Below are positions 54,964 to 63,873 of a stretch of 64,000 nt of DNA, piece by piece. The stretch covers positions 167,827 through 231,826 of the forward strand of contig NZ_QXQB01000007.1 in the NCBI RefSeq assembly GCF_003605435.1. Direction: 5' to 3'. The DNA is from Paenibacillus pinisoli (GTDB taxonomy: Bacteria; Bacillota; Bacilli; Paenibacillales; Paenibacillaceae). The notes beneath the pieces were generated by a model. It saw nothing but the letters and a program-made list of their open reading frames with translations. It did not search any database and was not told the origin of the DNA. How positions within the stretch are numbered: position 1 is the stretch's first letter; every line of letters starts with the position of its first letter. The translations under genes were made by a program, and so were the position numbers.

Positions 54964-56007
54964 TCAAGGCTTCTGCTGGATATCAGGGTTCATCTGAAGG
55001 ATACGCTCCGCAGCACCCCATAGCTCCGGCATGAATTGCAGCACCGCCTCTGCCCGGCCGGCCATAGCCGAGGAGTCAGTCACGCCGAGGTCATCGGTCA
55101 GCGCCAGCAGGGAAGGCAGGTACTGCTGCTGCAAATGCGGTGCGTCGGCTGCAAAAATCTGGTGGCATCTGGCGAAGGTCGCGGCAATCCAGAATACCGC
55201 TTCATGATGCATGCCCGCATTAATCAGATCACGGCTGCCATCGATCGCGATAGGCCTCGACAGCGCTGTAATGTCGGAGCGGAAGAAGAAGGGAGTCTGT
55301 ACGACTTCAGCAGCTGCATCGAATGTCCTGGCGAGCTCATTCAAGTGTTGCTCTACGCGGGATGCCGGCAGATGGCTGCTGCCAAGCAAGCTGAGCAGCT
55401 GCGGGTATACAGCATGAAGGCCGTACTCCTCCAGAACATCACGAGCGGCGGCATAACGCAGCCGGATCGTCGGATTGCGCAGCGCGGCGACGAGCAGGAC
55501 ATGGGTCGTCACGCCTGTCGGGAACAGCCATCCCGTCAGGCGGTCATGCAGCGGGGCATGCACGTCGAGCCCGCGGAGCCCGCTTTCGATGCGATCGCGT
55601 GCGTTCCCGCAGCGCCGCCGAACCCATTCCAGTTCATTGAATCTCGGCCCTGCTTCGGCTAGCAGCTTGCGCAGATGTCCCGAGGGATCGGATATTATCG
55701 TGTCCCTGCGGAAGCTTCCCGCCAGATGATAGGAAGCAAGCACCTCTTCCGCCGAGGCGAGCTGGTTCCAGGGCAGCAAGGTTACTTCGATCAGCGTGTC
55801 TTGAAATACGAGCTTGCCGGGCTTGACCGGCGGTACGTCTTCAGCGGTGACGACCACAATATCGATATCGGAGCTAGCGGGCAGCACGGCATCCTCAGCC
55901 ATGGCGATAGTGGAGCCGCTATAATAGGCTCCGCGGAACCATTCTTCTGAAGCGACATGGATCTGGACCCATTCAGCCGCTGCGCGCCGCGCGTCTTTCA
56001 CTTTCAT
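54964..56007 (-). CDS. Nucleotidyltransferase-domain protein
   Basis: A 347-residue protein. The N-terminal ~100 residues form a polymerase-beta-like nucleotidyltransferase with YYSGSTIAMAED and SSDIDIVVV (GS and DxD). The rest is helical and unassigned. This resembles stand-alone MNT or aminoglycoside-type nucleotidyltransferases, but no HEPN partner is next to it, which weakens a toxin-antitoxin reading. The ATG at 56007 has AAAGGAGG 8 bases upstream. Confidence 0.82.
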   Translation of the reverse strand: MKVKDARRAAAEWVQIHVASEEWFRGAYYSGSTIAMAEDAVLPASSDIDIVVVTAEDVPPVKPGKLVFQDTLIEVTLLPWNQLASAEEVLASYHLAGSFRRDTIISDPSGHLRKLLAEAGPRFNELEWVRRRCGNARDRIESGLRGLDVHAPLHDRLTGWLFPTGVTTHVLLVAALRNPTIRLRYAAARDVLEEYGLHAVYPQLLSLLGSSHLPASRVEQHLNELARTFDAAAEVVQTPFFFRSDITALSRPIAIDGSRDLINAGMHHEAVFWIAATFARCHQIFAADAPHLQQQYLPSLLALTDDLGVTDSSAMAGRAEAVLQFMPELWGAAERILQMNPDIQQKP

Positions 56008-56074
56008 GGTAGAATCCTCCTTTGAAGGCATCCCCTCTCACTCTCCAATAGGGGAGGAAAGGGGATGCTCTTGT

Positions 56075-56956
56075 TTATGATCGATATTTTTGTCCGATTA
56101 GAATGGTTACGTCCATAGTTAGCTCCAGACAGTCCAGCGCTTGCAAGTGTTGGATGCGCTCAGGGTCCGCATGCCATGACAACGGGGTCATCGCAATGGC
56201 GTGGGGAATAAGAGCGGCGTCCAGCCTGGATTGCGATCGCAGCGGCAATGCCTCGACCAGCTCGAAGCTGTCCCGGAACCTCTCTTCCAGCCTGACACCA
56301 GAGGGAGATTCGCGGCTTAAGCGGAGAGCGCTGCGCAGCTCTTGCAGATGCCTGCTGCCGGGAACGGCTTTAATGAGAAAGCCGTCATCCTTCAGCAAGC
56401 GATGACATTCCGCATAGTTGGTCGGCGATAAAATGTTGAGGATAACGTCGAAGCCGCCGTCTGCCAGCGGGCTGCGAGCCAGATCGGCGACGCACCATAG
56501 GAGCCTGGGCGCCCGGCTGGCGGCCATTCTGACGCCTTCCTTGGCAATATCCAGCCCGACGCCAATCGTTCCATCGCGGCCGGCATTCTTCAGTCTATCG
56601 AGCATAAAGGCAAGATGCGAGCCTTCACCGCAGCCCAGGTCGAGAAGATGCAGATTCGGCTTCTTGTTAAATTCAAGAATTCTGTCGCTTAATAAGCGGT
56701 CTAGAGATTGAAAGAAGCGGCTCTCGCTCACGATGCTTCTGGAGCGGAATAAGGATTGATCGTATTTGGAAGCCGCGGGATGCGGCAGGAAATTGACATA
56801 GCCTTGTCTGGCAATATCGAAGTTGTGCCCTTTGAGGCAGACGAGCTGCCGGAGTTCCTCCACATGCATCGGGGAGGAGCAGATTGGACATTGGAATAAG
56901 CTGTGGTGGACGGCCATTGCTTCGGCAGCAAGGATACGATTGCTTTTGTGCAGCAC
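56075..56956 (-). CDS. rlmA: 23S rRNA (guanine-N1)-methyltransferase RlmA
   Basis: A protein of about 293 residues. The N-terminal zinc site CPICSSPM plus VCLKGHNFD, followed by GYVNFLPHPA, is the RlmA hallmark. The methyltransferase fold follows with LDLGCGEGSHLAFML and the catalytic-region block DVILNILSPTN. It methylates G745 or G748 in helix 35 of 23S rRNA; relatives can affect tylosin and mycinamicin sensitivity. A GTG at 56956 has AAAGGGTG upstream and is preferred; ATG at 56917 is an alternative without a clear site. Confidence 0.88.
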   Translation of the reverse strand: MLHKSNRILAAEAMAVHHSLFQCPICSSPMHVEELRQLVCLKGHNFDIARQGYVNFLPHPAASKYDQSLFRSRSIVSESRFFQSLDRLLSDRILEFNKKPNLHLLDLGCGEGSHLAFMLDRLKNAGRDGTIGVGLDIAKEGVRMAASRAPRLLWCVADLARSPLADGGFDVILNILSPTNYAECHRLLKDDGFLIKAVPGSRHLQELRSALRLSRESPSGVRLEERFRDSFELVEALPLRSQSRLDAALIPHAIAMTPLSWHADPERIQHLQALDCLELTMDVTILIGQKYRS

Positions 56957-57247
56957 AAATAAACACCCTTTCATTCGTTTGTTTCGTAATGAAAAAGGCA
57001 CAGCCAAATAAACCTGACTTTTGCTTCAGCAAAAAAGCCGGGTTCAGTCTAGCGTGCCTCTCATTATCGCAAACGAATGTAATGAACCATGGTGAATATG
57101 GCCTCCAATCGTATACAGCTTCTGTGCGGTACTATACCAGCATAACACGGATCCGGCAGGCGTGCGAGGAAGGCAGGAGCTGCCGGGATTCGTTATAATG
57201 GTGAAAGGCAAGACGGTTAGGCAGATCAGGCAGGGAGGAATGGTCGA

Positions 57248-57808
57248 ATGAGTTCGGAGAAGGAAAAGATGCTTCGGGGCGAGCTGTATATGGCGGCTGA
57301 CCCGGAGCTTACCGAGGATCGGCTGAATGCGCGCAGGCTGAGCCGCTTGTATAATCAAACCTTGGAGACGGAAGACCGCAAACGAAAAGCGATCCTGAAG
57401 GAGCTGCTTGGCTCCACAGGAAATCATATTTACATTGAACCGACGTTCCGCTGCGATTACGGATACAACGTCCACGTCGGCGAAAATTTCTATGCCAACT
57501 TCGATTGTGTCATTCTGGATGTATGCGAGGTGCGGATCGGCGATAATTGCTTCCTGGCGCCTGGCGTGCATATCTATACGGCGACTCACCCGCTGAATGC
57601 TCAGGAGCGCATATCCGGAGCCGAATTCGGCAAGCCCGTCACAATTGGCCATAATGTGTGGCTCGGAGGAAGGGCGGTCATTAATCCCGGCGTTACGATA
57701 GGCGATAATGTCGTAGTTGCCTCCGGCGCGGTGGTGACCAAGGATGTGCCTCCGAATGTGGTGGTAGGCGGCAATCCGGCAAGGGTTATTAAAACGATTG
57801 ATGTGTAA
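57248..57808 (+). CDS. Maltose/sugar O-acetyltransferase (Maa-like)
   Basis: A 186-residue left-handed beta-helix acetyltransferase. The N-terminal helical Mac domain (KEKMLRGELYMAADPELTEDR) and the hexapeptide repeats (IGDNCFLAPGVHIYTATHPL, VTIGHNVWLGGRAVINPG) match Maa/LacA. The catalytic His is in TATHPL. It transfers acetyl from acetyl-CoA to non-metabolised sugars. GGGAGG precedes the ATG, and a terminator follows. Confidence 0.93.
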   Translation: MSSEKEKMLRGELYMAADPELTEDRLNARRLSRLYNQTLETEDRKRKAILKELLGSTGNHIYIEPTFRCDYGYNVHVGENFYANFDCVILDVCEVRIGDNCFLAPGVHIYTATHPLNAQERISGAEFGKPVTIGHNVWLGGRAVINPGVTIGDNVVVASGAVVTKDVPPNVVVGGNPARVIKTIDV

Positions 57809-57827
57809 ATCGCAGGCTAGAACGGAG

Positions 57828-57853
57828 AAAAGCTGCCTTTTGGCAGCTTTTTT
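57828..57853 (+). terminator. Terminator after the Maa-like gene
   Basis: AAAAGCTGCC pairs with GGCAGCTTTT, followed by further Ts. Confidence 0.85.
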
Positions 57854-57864
57854 TCGTTTCATCA

Positions 57865-58512
57865 TCATTCATTTACGACAAGTCCGAACAGAGCTGCGAA
57901 TACATAAGCTTGCTCGCGCGAGATGATGCACCCCTTCAAGTCCTCAACGTTAACGCTTAGCCCGTTGAACTCACAGTCGCTCAGATCCATGCCGCCAAGC
58001 GGCGTGCCGGAGAACTGGGCCCGGTCGATATTGCAGCGGGTCAGCTCGGTCTTCTGAAGTTTGGCGAAGCAGAAGTCAGCCCGGCTGAGGGAGCTGTCCT
58101 GAATAACGAGCTGCTTCGTATTCGATACCCGCAGAGAAGCATAGTCGGCAAGGGCATTGTCGATCAGCACGTTGCGAATCGTGGCGCCTGTCAGCTGCAT
58201 GCCGATCATTTTGCAATCGCGGAATTCGGTGCGGTGGATGACGGCATCTGTCCAGTCGGCATTGGATAGATCGCATTTCTCGAAGATGATGTCGGTCAGC
58301 TCCATTCTGCTCCAGGACGTGTCCGCAAACGTTACATTTCGGAAAATAACTTTCTCGAAAGTGACCCGGTCTACATCACGCTCGTCGAAGACGCAGTCCT
58401 GAATGACGCCCATCTCCACAAAGTCCTGCACAGCAAGGTCGGGCTTGGGCTGAATCGGCAAATCCGCGGGCAGGATGGGTGTTTCGATCTTCATCGTTTT
58501 CTTCTTCGTCAT
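57865..58512 (-). CDS. Pentapeptide-repeat protein
   Basis: A 215-residue protein, most of it a right-handed quadrilateral beta-helix of A(D/N)LxX pentapeptides (FEKCDLSNADWTDAVIHRTEF, read in steps of five). Relatives include Qnr and MfpA DNA-gyrase protectors, but most members have no known role, and nothing here singles out gyrase. The ATG at 58512 has AGGAGAT 6 bases upstream. It stands alone. Confidence 0.85.
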   Translation of the reverse strand: MTKKKTMKIETPILPADLPIQPKPDLAVQDFVEMGVIQDCVFDERDVDRVTFEKVIFRNVTFADTSWSRMELTDIIFEKCDLSNADWTDAVIHRTEFRDCKMIGMQLTGATIRNVLIDNALADYASLRVSNTKQLVIQDSSLSRADFCFAKLQKTELTRCNIDRAQFSGTPLGGMDLSDCEFNGLSVNVEDLKGCIISREQAYVFAALFGLVVNE

Positions 58513-58583
58513 GAATTCATCTCCTATAGATAAGGCTCCGAACAATTGTTCCCTACTTCATACTAACATAAGCACAGGCAGTA

Positions 58584-58781
58584 GTGGCTAACCCCATGCG
58601 AGATAAATATTGTTTATATAGGATCGAGCAACTGGGACGTCAGCGTGATGTATGCCATATTTACAATAATATGACGGATCGGCAGCTTCACTTGGATTGT
58701 TATAAGAAGGGTCTGTTGCAGGAGACAGAGACAATTCTCGCAGAAACAGACGGTCACGGTCGATGGTTTGAAAGACTTTAG
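58584..58781 (+). CDS. Possible small protein, 61-65 residues
   Basis: The frame is open for 65 codons from a GTG at 58584; an ATG at 58596 gives 61 residues. It encodes a plausible charged small protein (YRIEQLGRQRDVCHIYNNMT, CYKKGLLQETETILAET). No clear ribosome site precedes either start, and it lies in the gap before the SLH gene. It may be a genuine small gene or chance. Confidence 0.3.
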   Translation: MANPMRDKYCLYRIEQLGRQRDVCHIYNNMTDRQLHLDCYKKGLLQETETILAETDGHGRWFERL

Positions 58782-58935
58782 CTTAAGCTTGTTACCGATT
58801 TTATTTGAGATTACTAATGCCCTGATGAGAAATAAATTGCGCACAACGTAAAATGGATTTAATTTTCAAAAATGCTCATGTTTTTCAGTGAAAAATCCGT
58901 TATATTAATAGTATAAAATTTAGGGAGGAAGTGGC

Positions 58936-60723
58936 ATGAAAAGAATTGTAGCAGCATGGCTCTTGATTGGCTGCATGATGTTTTCGGCGGCAGCGGGAGC
59001 TTTTGCGCAAGATGGACAATCTGGTAGTTTTCAAGATCTAAAGGACTTGGATGCGGCGACGAAAGCAAAGTTTGATGCTTTGATCCAAGCGGGCGTATTC
59101 GATGGAGTTAGTGATGGGCAATTCGGTCTTAAGGAAGAGATGAACCGCGCTCAATTTGCCAAGGTTGCGGCTTTGATTTTTGGCCTTCAAGTGGATAGCT
59201 CCCTCAAGAGCTCTAGCTTCAGTGACGTGAAAGCCGACGATCCGGCTAACGGATATGCGCTGCCGTATATTGAGGCAATCAAGAAAGCCGGCATTACGTC
59301 GGGTACAGGCTCGGGAGCGTTCAACCCTGCTGGCGATGTAACCAAGGAACAGCTGGCTGCCTTTCTTGTACGCGGATTAGGGCTGGAGGGAGAAGTAGGT
59401 CCAAGACCCGGAACGGCGGATTCGACTGTATCGGACTGGGCCAAGGGCTATGTTCAGTTAGCGCTTGAATTGAAGCTGCTTAACCGTGAGCAGTCAGGCG
59501 AATTCGGCGGCAAGTCCGGGGCCAAAAGGGATGAGCTGATCCAAGCTTCGTTCGAAACAAAGAAACAGGTTGAGCCTCCGCCTGCACTGTCTGGCGCAGT
59601 GGTGGATGGAACAAGCGAGCTGAAGCTGACGTTCACAGGCGCGATTGATCCCAAATCGATTGATCTGTCCCAATTCAGCATTAATGGCCACGTCTTGAGC
59701 AATACAGAGGACCGCTTCACGCTATCCGAGGATGGCAAGACCTTAATCATCACGTTCCGCCCGGGCTTCTACTGGGGCTCCGGATCGAATCCGGCGATTG
59801 GAATTGGCGCCGTCCAATCGACCTTCGGGAATAAGCTGGACGATAAAGCGCCTGCGCCTGTTGTGACAGTGACCAATCCGCCAGCGCCTTACATACCGGC
59901 GTCGACGCCGCGTCCGACCAGTACCCCGGTACCAACCGTGACGCCAGGTCCGACTCCTTCTCCTGAGCCGAGCGAAAGCACGGGGCCAACGGAGTCGCCG
60001 AATCCGACAACCACACCAGCGCCGAATCAACTGCCTGAGGTTTCGTTTGTTGAGCCTTACAGTTACACAGATCTCGGTGTTACTTTCACTGTGGAGTCGT
60101 CTGATACGGACACGCTTTATTTGATTTATCATTCCGGCACGCATCATATTCCGTACACCAAAGATCAAGTTAAAATATTTGCGATTGAGTCTGCTTCCAA
60201 TGTGAATGTAAGAACGGTTAGAGAGACTTTTACGGAATATGCTATTGAGTTTCCGCTTCCGGAGGAGCCTTATACGCTTTATATCGTTGGAGAGAATGAG
60301 CATGGTCTTTCCGAAATCAAGTCCCTTACGATACGCAAAGAAGTACGAGCTGAAATTAGCGGGGGCTTGTGGTTTGACGACGAGGAAGAGGCTTATGTCA
60401 ATGGGATTCGATTGTTCTTGGAATATTCGCCTATTGAACCTGTAATGGTACATTATCTTATTGCCACCAGCAAATATGAAGTGGCTCCGACGGCTGAGCA
60501 GGTTGCAAAGAAGGTGCCGAGCAATTACGAGCATGTATATGCACACTCCAGTAAGCAGATGTTTGGCGGCGGGGATAATATACAGATCTACAGCCCGCAA
60601 ATTGTCGAGCTGGCAGGAGCGACGTTTTACGTATATGCAGTAATTGAAACAAGCGAGGGCAAGCTCCATGATGTCGGGTATTTGGACGAACCGTATCCGT
60701 TTGAAATTGATGTATTCAACTAA
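58936..60723 (+). CDS. S-layer-homology surface protein with Pro/Thr linker
   Basis: A 595-residue secreted protein. A signal peptide (~1-25, ending GAFAQ) precedes three SLH-like repeats (~35-210: NRAQFAKVAALIFGL, TKEQLAAFLVRGLGL, then a weaker third). A Big-like domain follows (ELKLTFTGAIDPKSIDLSQF). A linker of about 45 residues rich in Pro, Thr and Ser joins this to a C-terminal region of unknown fold. Unlike the pullulanase-amylase, SLH is N-terminal here. It is a cell-surface protein with no recognisable enzyme. GGGAGGAAG precedes the ATG, and a terminator follows. Confidence 0.88.
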   Translation: MKRIVAAWLLIGCMMFSAAAGAFAQDGQSGSFQDLKDLDAATKAKFDALIQAGVFDGVSDGQFGLKEEMNRAQFAKVAALIFGLQVDSSLKSSSFSDVKADDPANGYALPYIEAIKKAGITSGTGSGAFNPAGDVTKEQLAAFLVRGLGLEGEVGPRPGTADSTVSDWAKGYVQLALELKLLNREQSGEFGGKSGAKRDELIQASFETKKQVEPPPALSGAVVDGTSELKLTFTGAIDPKSIDLSQFSINGHVLSNTEDRFTLSEDGKTLIITFRPGFYWGSGSNPAIGIGAVQSTFGNKLDDKAPAPVVTVTNPPAPYIPASTPRPTSTPVPTVTPGPTPSPEPSESTGPTESPNPTTTPAPNQLPEVSFVEPYSYTDLGVTFTVESSDTDTLYLIYHSGTHHIPYTKDQVKIFAIESASNVNVRTVRETFTEYAIEFPLPEEPYTLYIVGENEHGLSEIKSLTIRKEVRAEISGGLWFDDEEEAYVNGIRLFLEYSPIEPVMVHYLIATSKYEVAPTAEQVAKKVPSNYEHVYAHSSKQMFGGGDNIQIYSPQIVELAGATFYVYAVIETSEGKLHDVGYLDEPYPFEIDVFN

Positions 60724-60734
60724 TTGGATGAGGA

Positions 60735-60766
60735 AACCTTCCACCTGTGCGGGTGGAAGGTTTTTT
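60735..60766 (+). terminator. Terminator after the SLH protein gene
   Basis: AACCTTCCACC pairs with GGTGGAAGGTT, followed by T4 or more. Confidence 0.9.
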
Positions 60767-60817
60767 AGTGGTTCGCTAGCTTAGGGGTAAACTAGAAATA
60801 ACCATAAGGAGGTCGTC

Positions 60818-61540
60818 ATGAGGATGGCAAAACGAATCGGAGAAGTAAGCGCGATCTATCGTTATCCCGTGAAGTCATTCCGCGGAGAACGGCTGGAGGG
60901 CTGCGAAGTGGCGGAATACGGGCTGCGCGGCGACCGGGTATGCTCGTTTTATGATGAGACCAAAGAAGGATGGAGCCGGTTTGTTACCGCTAGAGCGATT
61001 CCGGATATGCTGTCTTATCAGGCAAGCTATGCATCTGAGGAAGTGCGTATCATAGGGCCGGACGGCAGCCAGTATAACTGGGATGACAGGCTATTGGAGC
61101 AGATCCAGTCTCGCTCGCGCAAGACATTGTCTATGTCGGCGATGTTTGCGCCCAATCCGGAGAGCGATGAACTGCTGTCTGTCGATGCGGCCAGCTTGCT
61201 CATTCTGACGGACAAAACGATACGTGAAATTGAAGCGAAGTGGGGCAAGGAGCTGGATGAGCTTCGTTTTCGGCCTAATCTAATGGTAAAGCTGGAGGAA
61301 GATGAAGAGGAGGAGCAAAGCTGGATTGGCAAGCGGTTGCGGATAGGTGACGCTGAGCTGCGTGTTGATTCAGCGTGTGAGCGCTGCTCGATGATTACGA
61401 TTGATCCGGCAACGCTTGAGAGGGACCCTTCTTTGCTAAAGCAAGTCAACGAGCATTTTCAGCTGAATGTTGGTGTATATGCGTCGGTCACGAAAACAGG
61501 TTTTATCCGAATGGGGGATTCCCTCTCCCTGTTGGATTAG
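60818..61540 (+). CDS. MOSC-domain protein
   Basis: A 240-residue protein with an N-terminal beta-barrel (MOSC_N: IYRYPVKSFRGERLEGCEV) and a MOSC domain ending in the sulfur-carrying cysteine region DSACERCSMITIDP. MOSC proteins bind molybdenum cofactor or catalyse N-hydroxylated compound reduction with partner flavoproteins. No molybdenum-cofactor gene is close. AAGGAGG precedes the ATG. Confidence 0.9.
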   Translation: MRMAKRIGEVSAIYRYPVKSFRGERLEGCEVAEYGLRGDRVCSFYDETKEGWSRFVTARAIPDMLSYQASYASEEVRIIGPDGSQYNWDDRLLEQIQSRSRKTLSMSAMFAPNPESDELLSVDAASLLILTDKTIREIEAKWGKELDELRFRPNLMVKLEEDEEEEQSWIGKRLRIGDAELRVDSACERCSMITIDPATLERDPSLLKQVNEHFQLNVGVYASVTKTGFIRMGDSLSLLD

Positions 61541-61661
61541 TCTTCAGCATCACGAAAGTTAACCGATTTTATTGGCACCTCTGTTATTTGCCAATCTTCA
61601 TGGGGCGTAAGCCGGACCAAACCGGGCATCCTATAGGGAAAAGGCAGAAGGAGCGATTGGG

Positions 61662-61934
61662 ATGGCTCGGAGAAGAAAATATATTGTGCCTGAAGCGGCA
61701 CGCGGCATGCAGGCATTCAAGTCGGATGTGATGAAGCAGGAAGGATATAATGTGAATCCTGAACGCCCTGATGATGTGAAATATGAGGTAGCCAAGGAGC
61801 TTGGCATTCCGCTAAGGCAAGGCGACAACGGTGATCTGTCGACGGAGTCTGCGGGGCATATCGGCGGCAAAATCGGCGGTTCAATGGTGCGCGAGCTGGT
61901 GCGTATGGCGCAGGATCGGCTATCCAAGCAATAA
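61662..61934 (+). CDS. Alpha/beta-type small acid-soluble spore protein
   Basis: A 90-residue DNA-binding protein of the spore core. The two conserved SASP blocks are visible: EVAKELGIPL (containing the GPR protease cleavage context) and GHIGGKIGGSMVRELV with RMAQDRL. It binds and protects DNA in dormant spores and supplies amino acids at germination. The N-terminal extension rich in Arg and Lys makes it longer than SspA-type proteins. GGAG precedes the ATG. A sigma-G promoter was not identified by eye. Confidence 0.93.
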   Translation: MARRRKYIVPEAARGMQAFKSDVMKQEGYNVNPERPDDVKYEVAKELGIPLRQGDNGDLSTESAGHIGGKIGGSMVRELVRMAQDRLSKQ

Positions 61935-61938
61935 AGCA

Positions 61939-61971
61939 AAGAAACCGTCAGAGGAGACTCTGGCGGTTTTG
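61939..61971. terminator. Terminator between SASP and flavoprotein genes
   Basis: AACCGTCAGAG pairs with CTCTGGCGGTT (one G-U pair), T-rich at the end; the flanking genes are convergent. Confidence 0.8.
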
Positions 61972-61978
61972 TCATCTC

Positions 61979-62518
61979 TTAATAAACAAGCGCGGCTGCA
62001 TCCTGGCGAATATGCTCGGCATATGCTTTTGCTTGACCGGCAAGATATTCATCTGTCCGTTCCTGGACGTGATACAGGACGAAGGCGGGCAGATAGCTGC
62101 CGCCTACTTTGGCAATAGTGGCCTGAATCGGCCGAAGCAGCTCGCTGATCGTAAAGGCATTCTGCCCGCCGGAGCGATATTGCTTCTCTGTCCCGCCAGT
62201 CGTAACTGCCGCCAGGAATTCCTTCCCTTGCAGCCTATTGCCGCCTGGTCCGTAAGCCCAGCCGAAGGTAAGAACATCATCGAACCATTTTTTCAGAAGC
62301 GGCGGCGTACTGTACCAGAACACGGGAAATTGGAAGACGACCCGGTCGTGAGCGAGCAGCAGTTGCTGTTCTTTCTCTACGTCAATATTCCAGTTCGAAT
62401 ATTGCTCATAGAGATTGTGGAACTGGATATGGTCGTAAGTCCCGAGTTCTTGCGCCAAAGCTTTATTGCCGCGGGATTCCTGCAGATGAGGATGAGCGGA
62501 TATCACTAAAATATTCAA
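61979..62518 (-). CDS. NAD(P)H-dependent flavoprotein oxidoreductase (quinone reductase/MdaB type)
   Basis: A 179-residue flavodoxin-like enzyme. FMN and substrate loops are SAHPHLQESRGNKAL, FQFPVFWYSTPPLLKKWFDDV and AVTTGGTEKQY. Members reduce quinones or protect potassium channels (KefF, YwrO). The TTG at 62518 is preferred because AAAGGGTG lies 7 bases upstream; ATGs at 62536 and 62548 are possible. It is divergent from an HxlR-type regulator and has multiple CGTACT dyads upstream, so it is probably induced by quinone or thiol stress. Confidence 0.88.
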   Translation of the reverse strand: MNILVISAHPHLQESRGNKALAQELGTYDHIQFHNLYEQYSNWNIDVEKEQQLLLAHDRVVFQFPVFWYSTPPLLKKWFDDVLTFGWAYGPGGNRLQGKEFLAAVTTGGTEKQYRSGGQNAFTISELLRPIQATIAKVGGSYLPAFVLYHVQERTDEYLAGQAKAYAEHIRQDAAALVY

Positions 62519-62592
62519 GGAAATACACCCTTTCATGTGTTGTAGCAATTGCGATTACAACATCATTATTGAGCAAGAATTGCACGTTGAAA

Positions 62593-62700
62593 AGTACGCA
62601 GTTTTCCCGTACTAGGTTCTATAATACGTACTATAGACGAATGCTGGCCTTTATTCGGCAGGTACGGAAAAACGTACTAGGTATGATAAAACGTCGTACT
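62593..62700. promoter_or_regulatory. Cluster of CGTACT operator dyads
   Basis: AGTACG-N9-CGTACT (62593-62613) and GTACG-N6-CGTAC (62662-62677) are perfect dyads. The first and second CGTACT are each followed by AGG. A third CGTACT lies at 62695-62700 and TACGTA at 62625-62630. The cluster fills the space between the flavoprotein and the HxlR gene and fits a HxlR/YodB-type operator region. Confidence 0.65.
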
Positions 62701-62765
62701 GTCGCTATTTGGGATACTCTGATAAAGTAACAATAACGTTAATTGAATCGGAGGAGGCGGATCGA

Positions 62766-63158
62766 ATGCCAATGGATGAGAAGGACCCTGATCGGACGCA
62801 GGGGATACTGGCTACGCTCCAAGTAATCGGTGGAAAGTGGAAGCCGCTTATTGTCTTCATCCTGCTCTATCACGGAACGAAACGATTTGGCGAGCTGCGC
62901 CGGATGCTGCCTAATGTGACACAAGGTATGCTGACCAATCAGCTGCGTGAACTGGAGCGGGATGGATTAGTCGTGCGGAAGGTATATCAGGAGATTCCTC
63001 CGAAGGTGGAATATGAGCTATCGGAGCATGGACGGACATTAAGCGCGGTACTCTCGGATATGTGCGGCTGGGGTTTTAAGCATATGGAGTTTATAAAGGA
63101 GCAAGAGGGCAAGCGCGAAGAACAATATGCGGCTCAGCCGCAGCCACAATCGCATTAA
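62766..63158 (+). CDS. HxlR-family winged-helix regulator (second copy)
   Basis: A 130-residue HxlR-domain protein, clearly related to the one at 1625-1960 (GGKWKPLIVFILLYHGTKRFGELRR, PPKVEYELSEHGRT, read over short stretches) but with a glutamine-rich tail. The ATG at 62766 has GGAGGAGG 8 bases upstream; an earlier in-frame ATG at 62709 has none. It probably represses the divergent quinone-reductase-like gene through the CGTACT dyads. Confidence 0.9.
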   Translation: MPMDEKDPDRTQGILATLQVIGGKWKPLIVFILLYHGTKRFGELRRMLPNVTQGMLTNQLRELERDGLVVRKVYQEIPPKVEYELSEHGRTLSAVLSDMCGWGFKHMEFIKEQEGKREEQYAAQPQPQSH

Positions 63159-63271
63159 AGCATACAGGCAAGCGGAGGCTGTCCCAGAATGGGTTGGGCC
63201 ACACAAGGTTAATCGTACAGCGTCTCTCAGTCATTTAACCTATTGGCACAGTCTCGTGTGAACTGAGCTGC

Positions 63272-63873
63272 AAGCCGAGAAACTCGGCTTAGAGTGTGCG
63301 AGCCGGGTGGAAACTATGCTGCAAGCCGAGAAACTCGGCTAAGAGTGTGCGAGCAGGGCGGAAAGTATGTTGTAAGCCGAGAAACTCGGCTAAGAGCATG
63401 CGAGCCGGGTGGGAGCTATGCTGCAAGCCGAGAAACTCGTTTTAGAGTGTGCGGGCAGGGCGGAAAGTATGTTGTAAGCCGAGAAACTCGTTTTAGAGTG
63501 TGCGAGCAGGGCGGAAAGTATGCTGTAAGCCGAGAAACTCGTTTTAGAGTGTGCGAGCCGGGTGGAAACTATGCTGCAAGCCGAGAAACTCGGCTAAGAG
63601 CATGCGAGCCGGGTGGGATCTATGCTGCAAGCCGAGAAACTCGGTTAAGAGCTTGCGAGCAGGGAGGGAAGTATGCTGCAAGCCGAGAAACTCGTTTTAG
63701 AGCGTGTGAGCAGGGTGGAAGCTATGCTGCAAGCCGAGAAACTCGGCTAAGAGCGTGCGAGCAGGGTGGAAACTATGCTGCAAGCCGAGAAACTCGGCTA
63801 AGAGCGTGCGAGCAGGGTGGAAGCTATGCTGCAAGCCGAGAAACTCGTTTTAGAGTGTGCGAGCAGGGAGGAA
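63272..63873. repeat. Twelve-copy 51-bp tandem repeat with internal hairpins
   Basis: AAGCCGAGAAACTCG starts copies at 63272, 63323, 63374, 63425, 63476, 63527, 63578, 63629, 63680, 63731, 63782 and 63833, exactly 51 bp apart. In about half, GCCGAG-AAA-CTCGGC is a perfect hairpin; in the rest the 3' arm is mutated to CTCGTTTT, leaving a 4-bp stem. Because 51 is a multiple of 3, one frame stays open from 63294 to 63887 and encodes a 17-residue repeat (CE-x-GG-x-YAASRETRLR type). No ribosome site or promoter was seen, so coding is doubtful. The last copy is cut by an IS element. Confidence 0.94.

Noticed and set aside
54964..56007. MNT/HEPN toxin-antitoxin module
   Set aside because: The nucleotidyltransferase is large and no HEPN gene is adjacent.
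63272..63873. CRISPR array
   Set aside because: The whole 51-bp unit repeats, with no unique spacers, and no cas gene is near.
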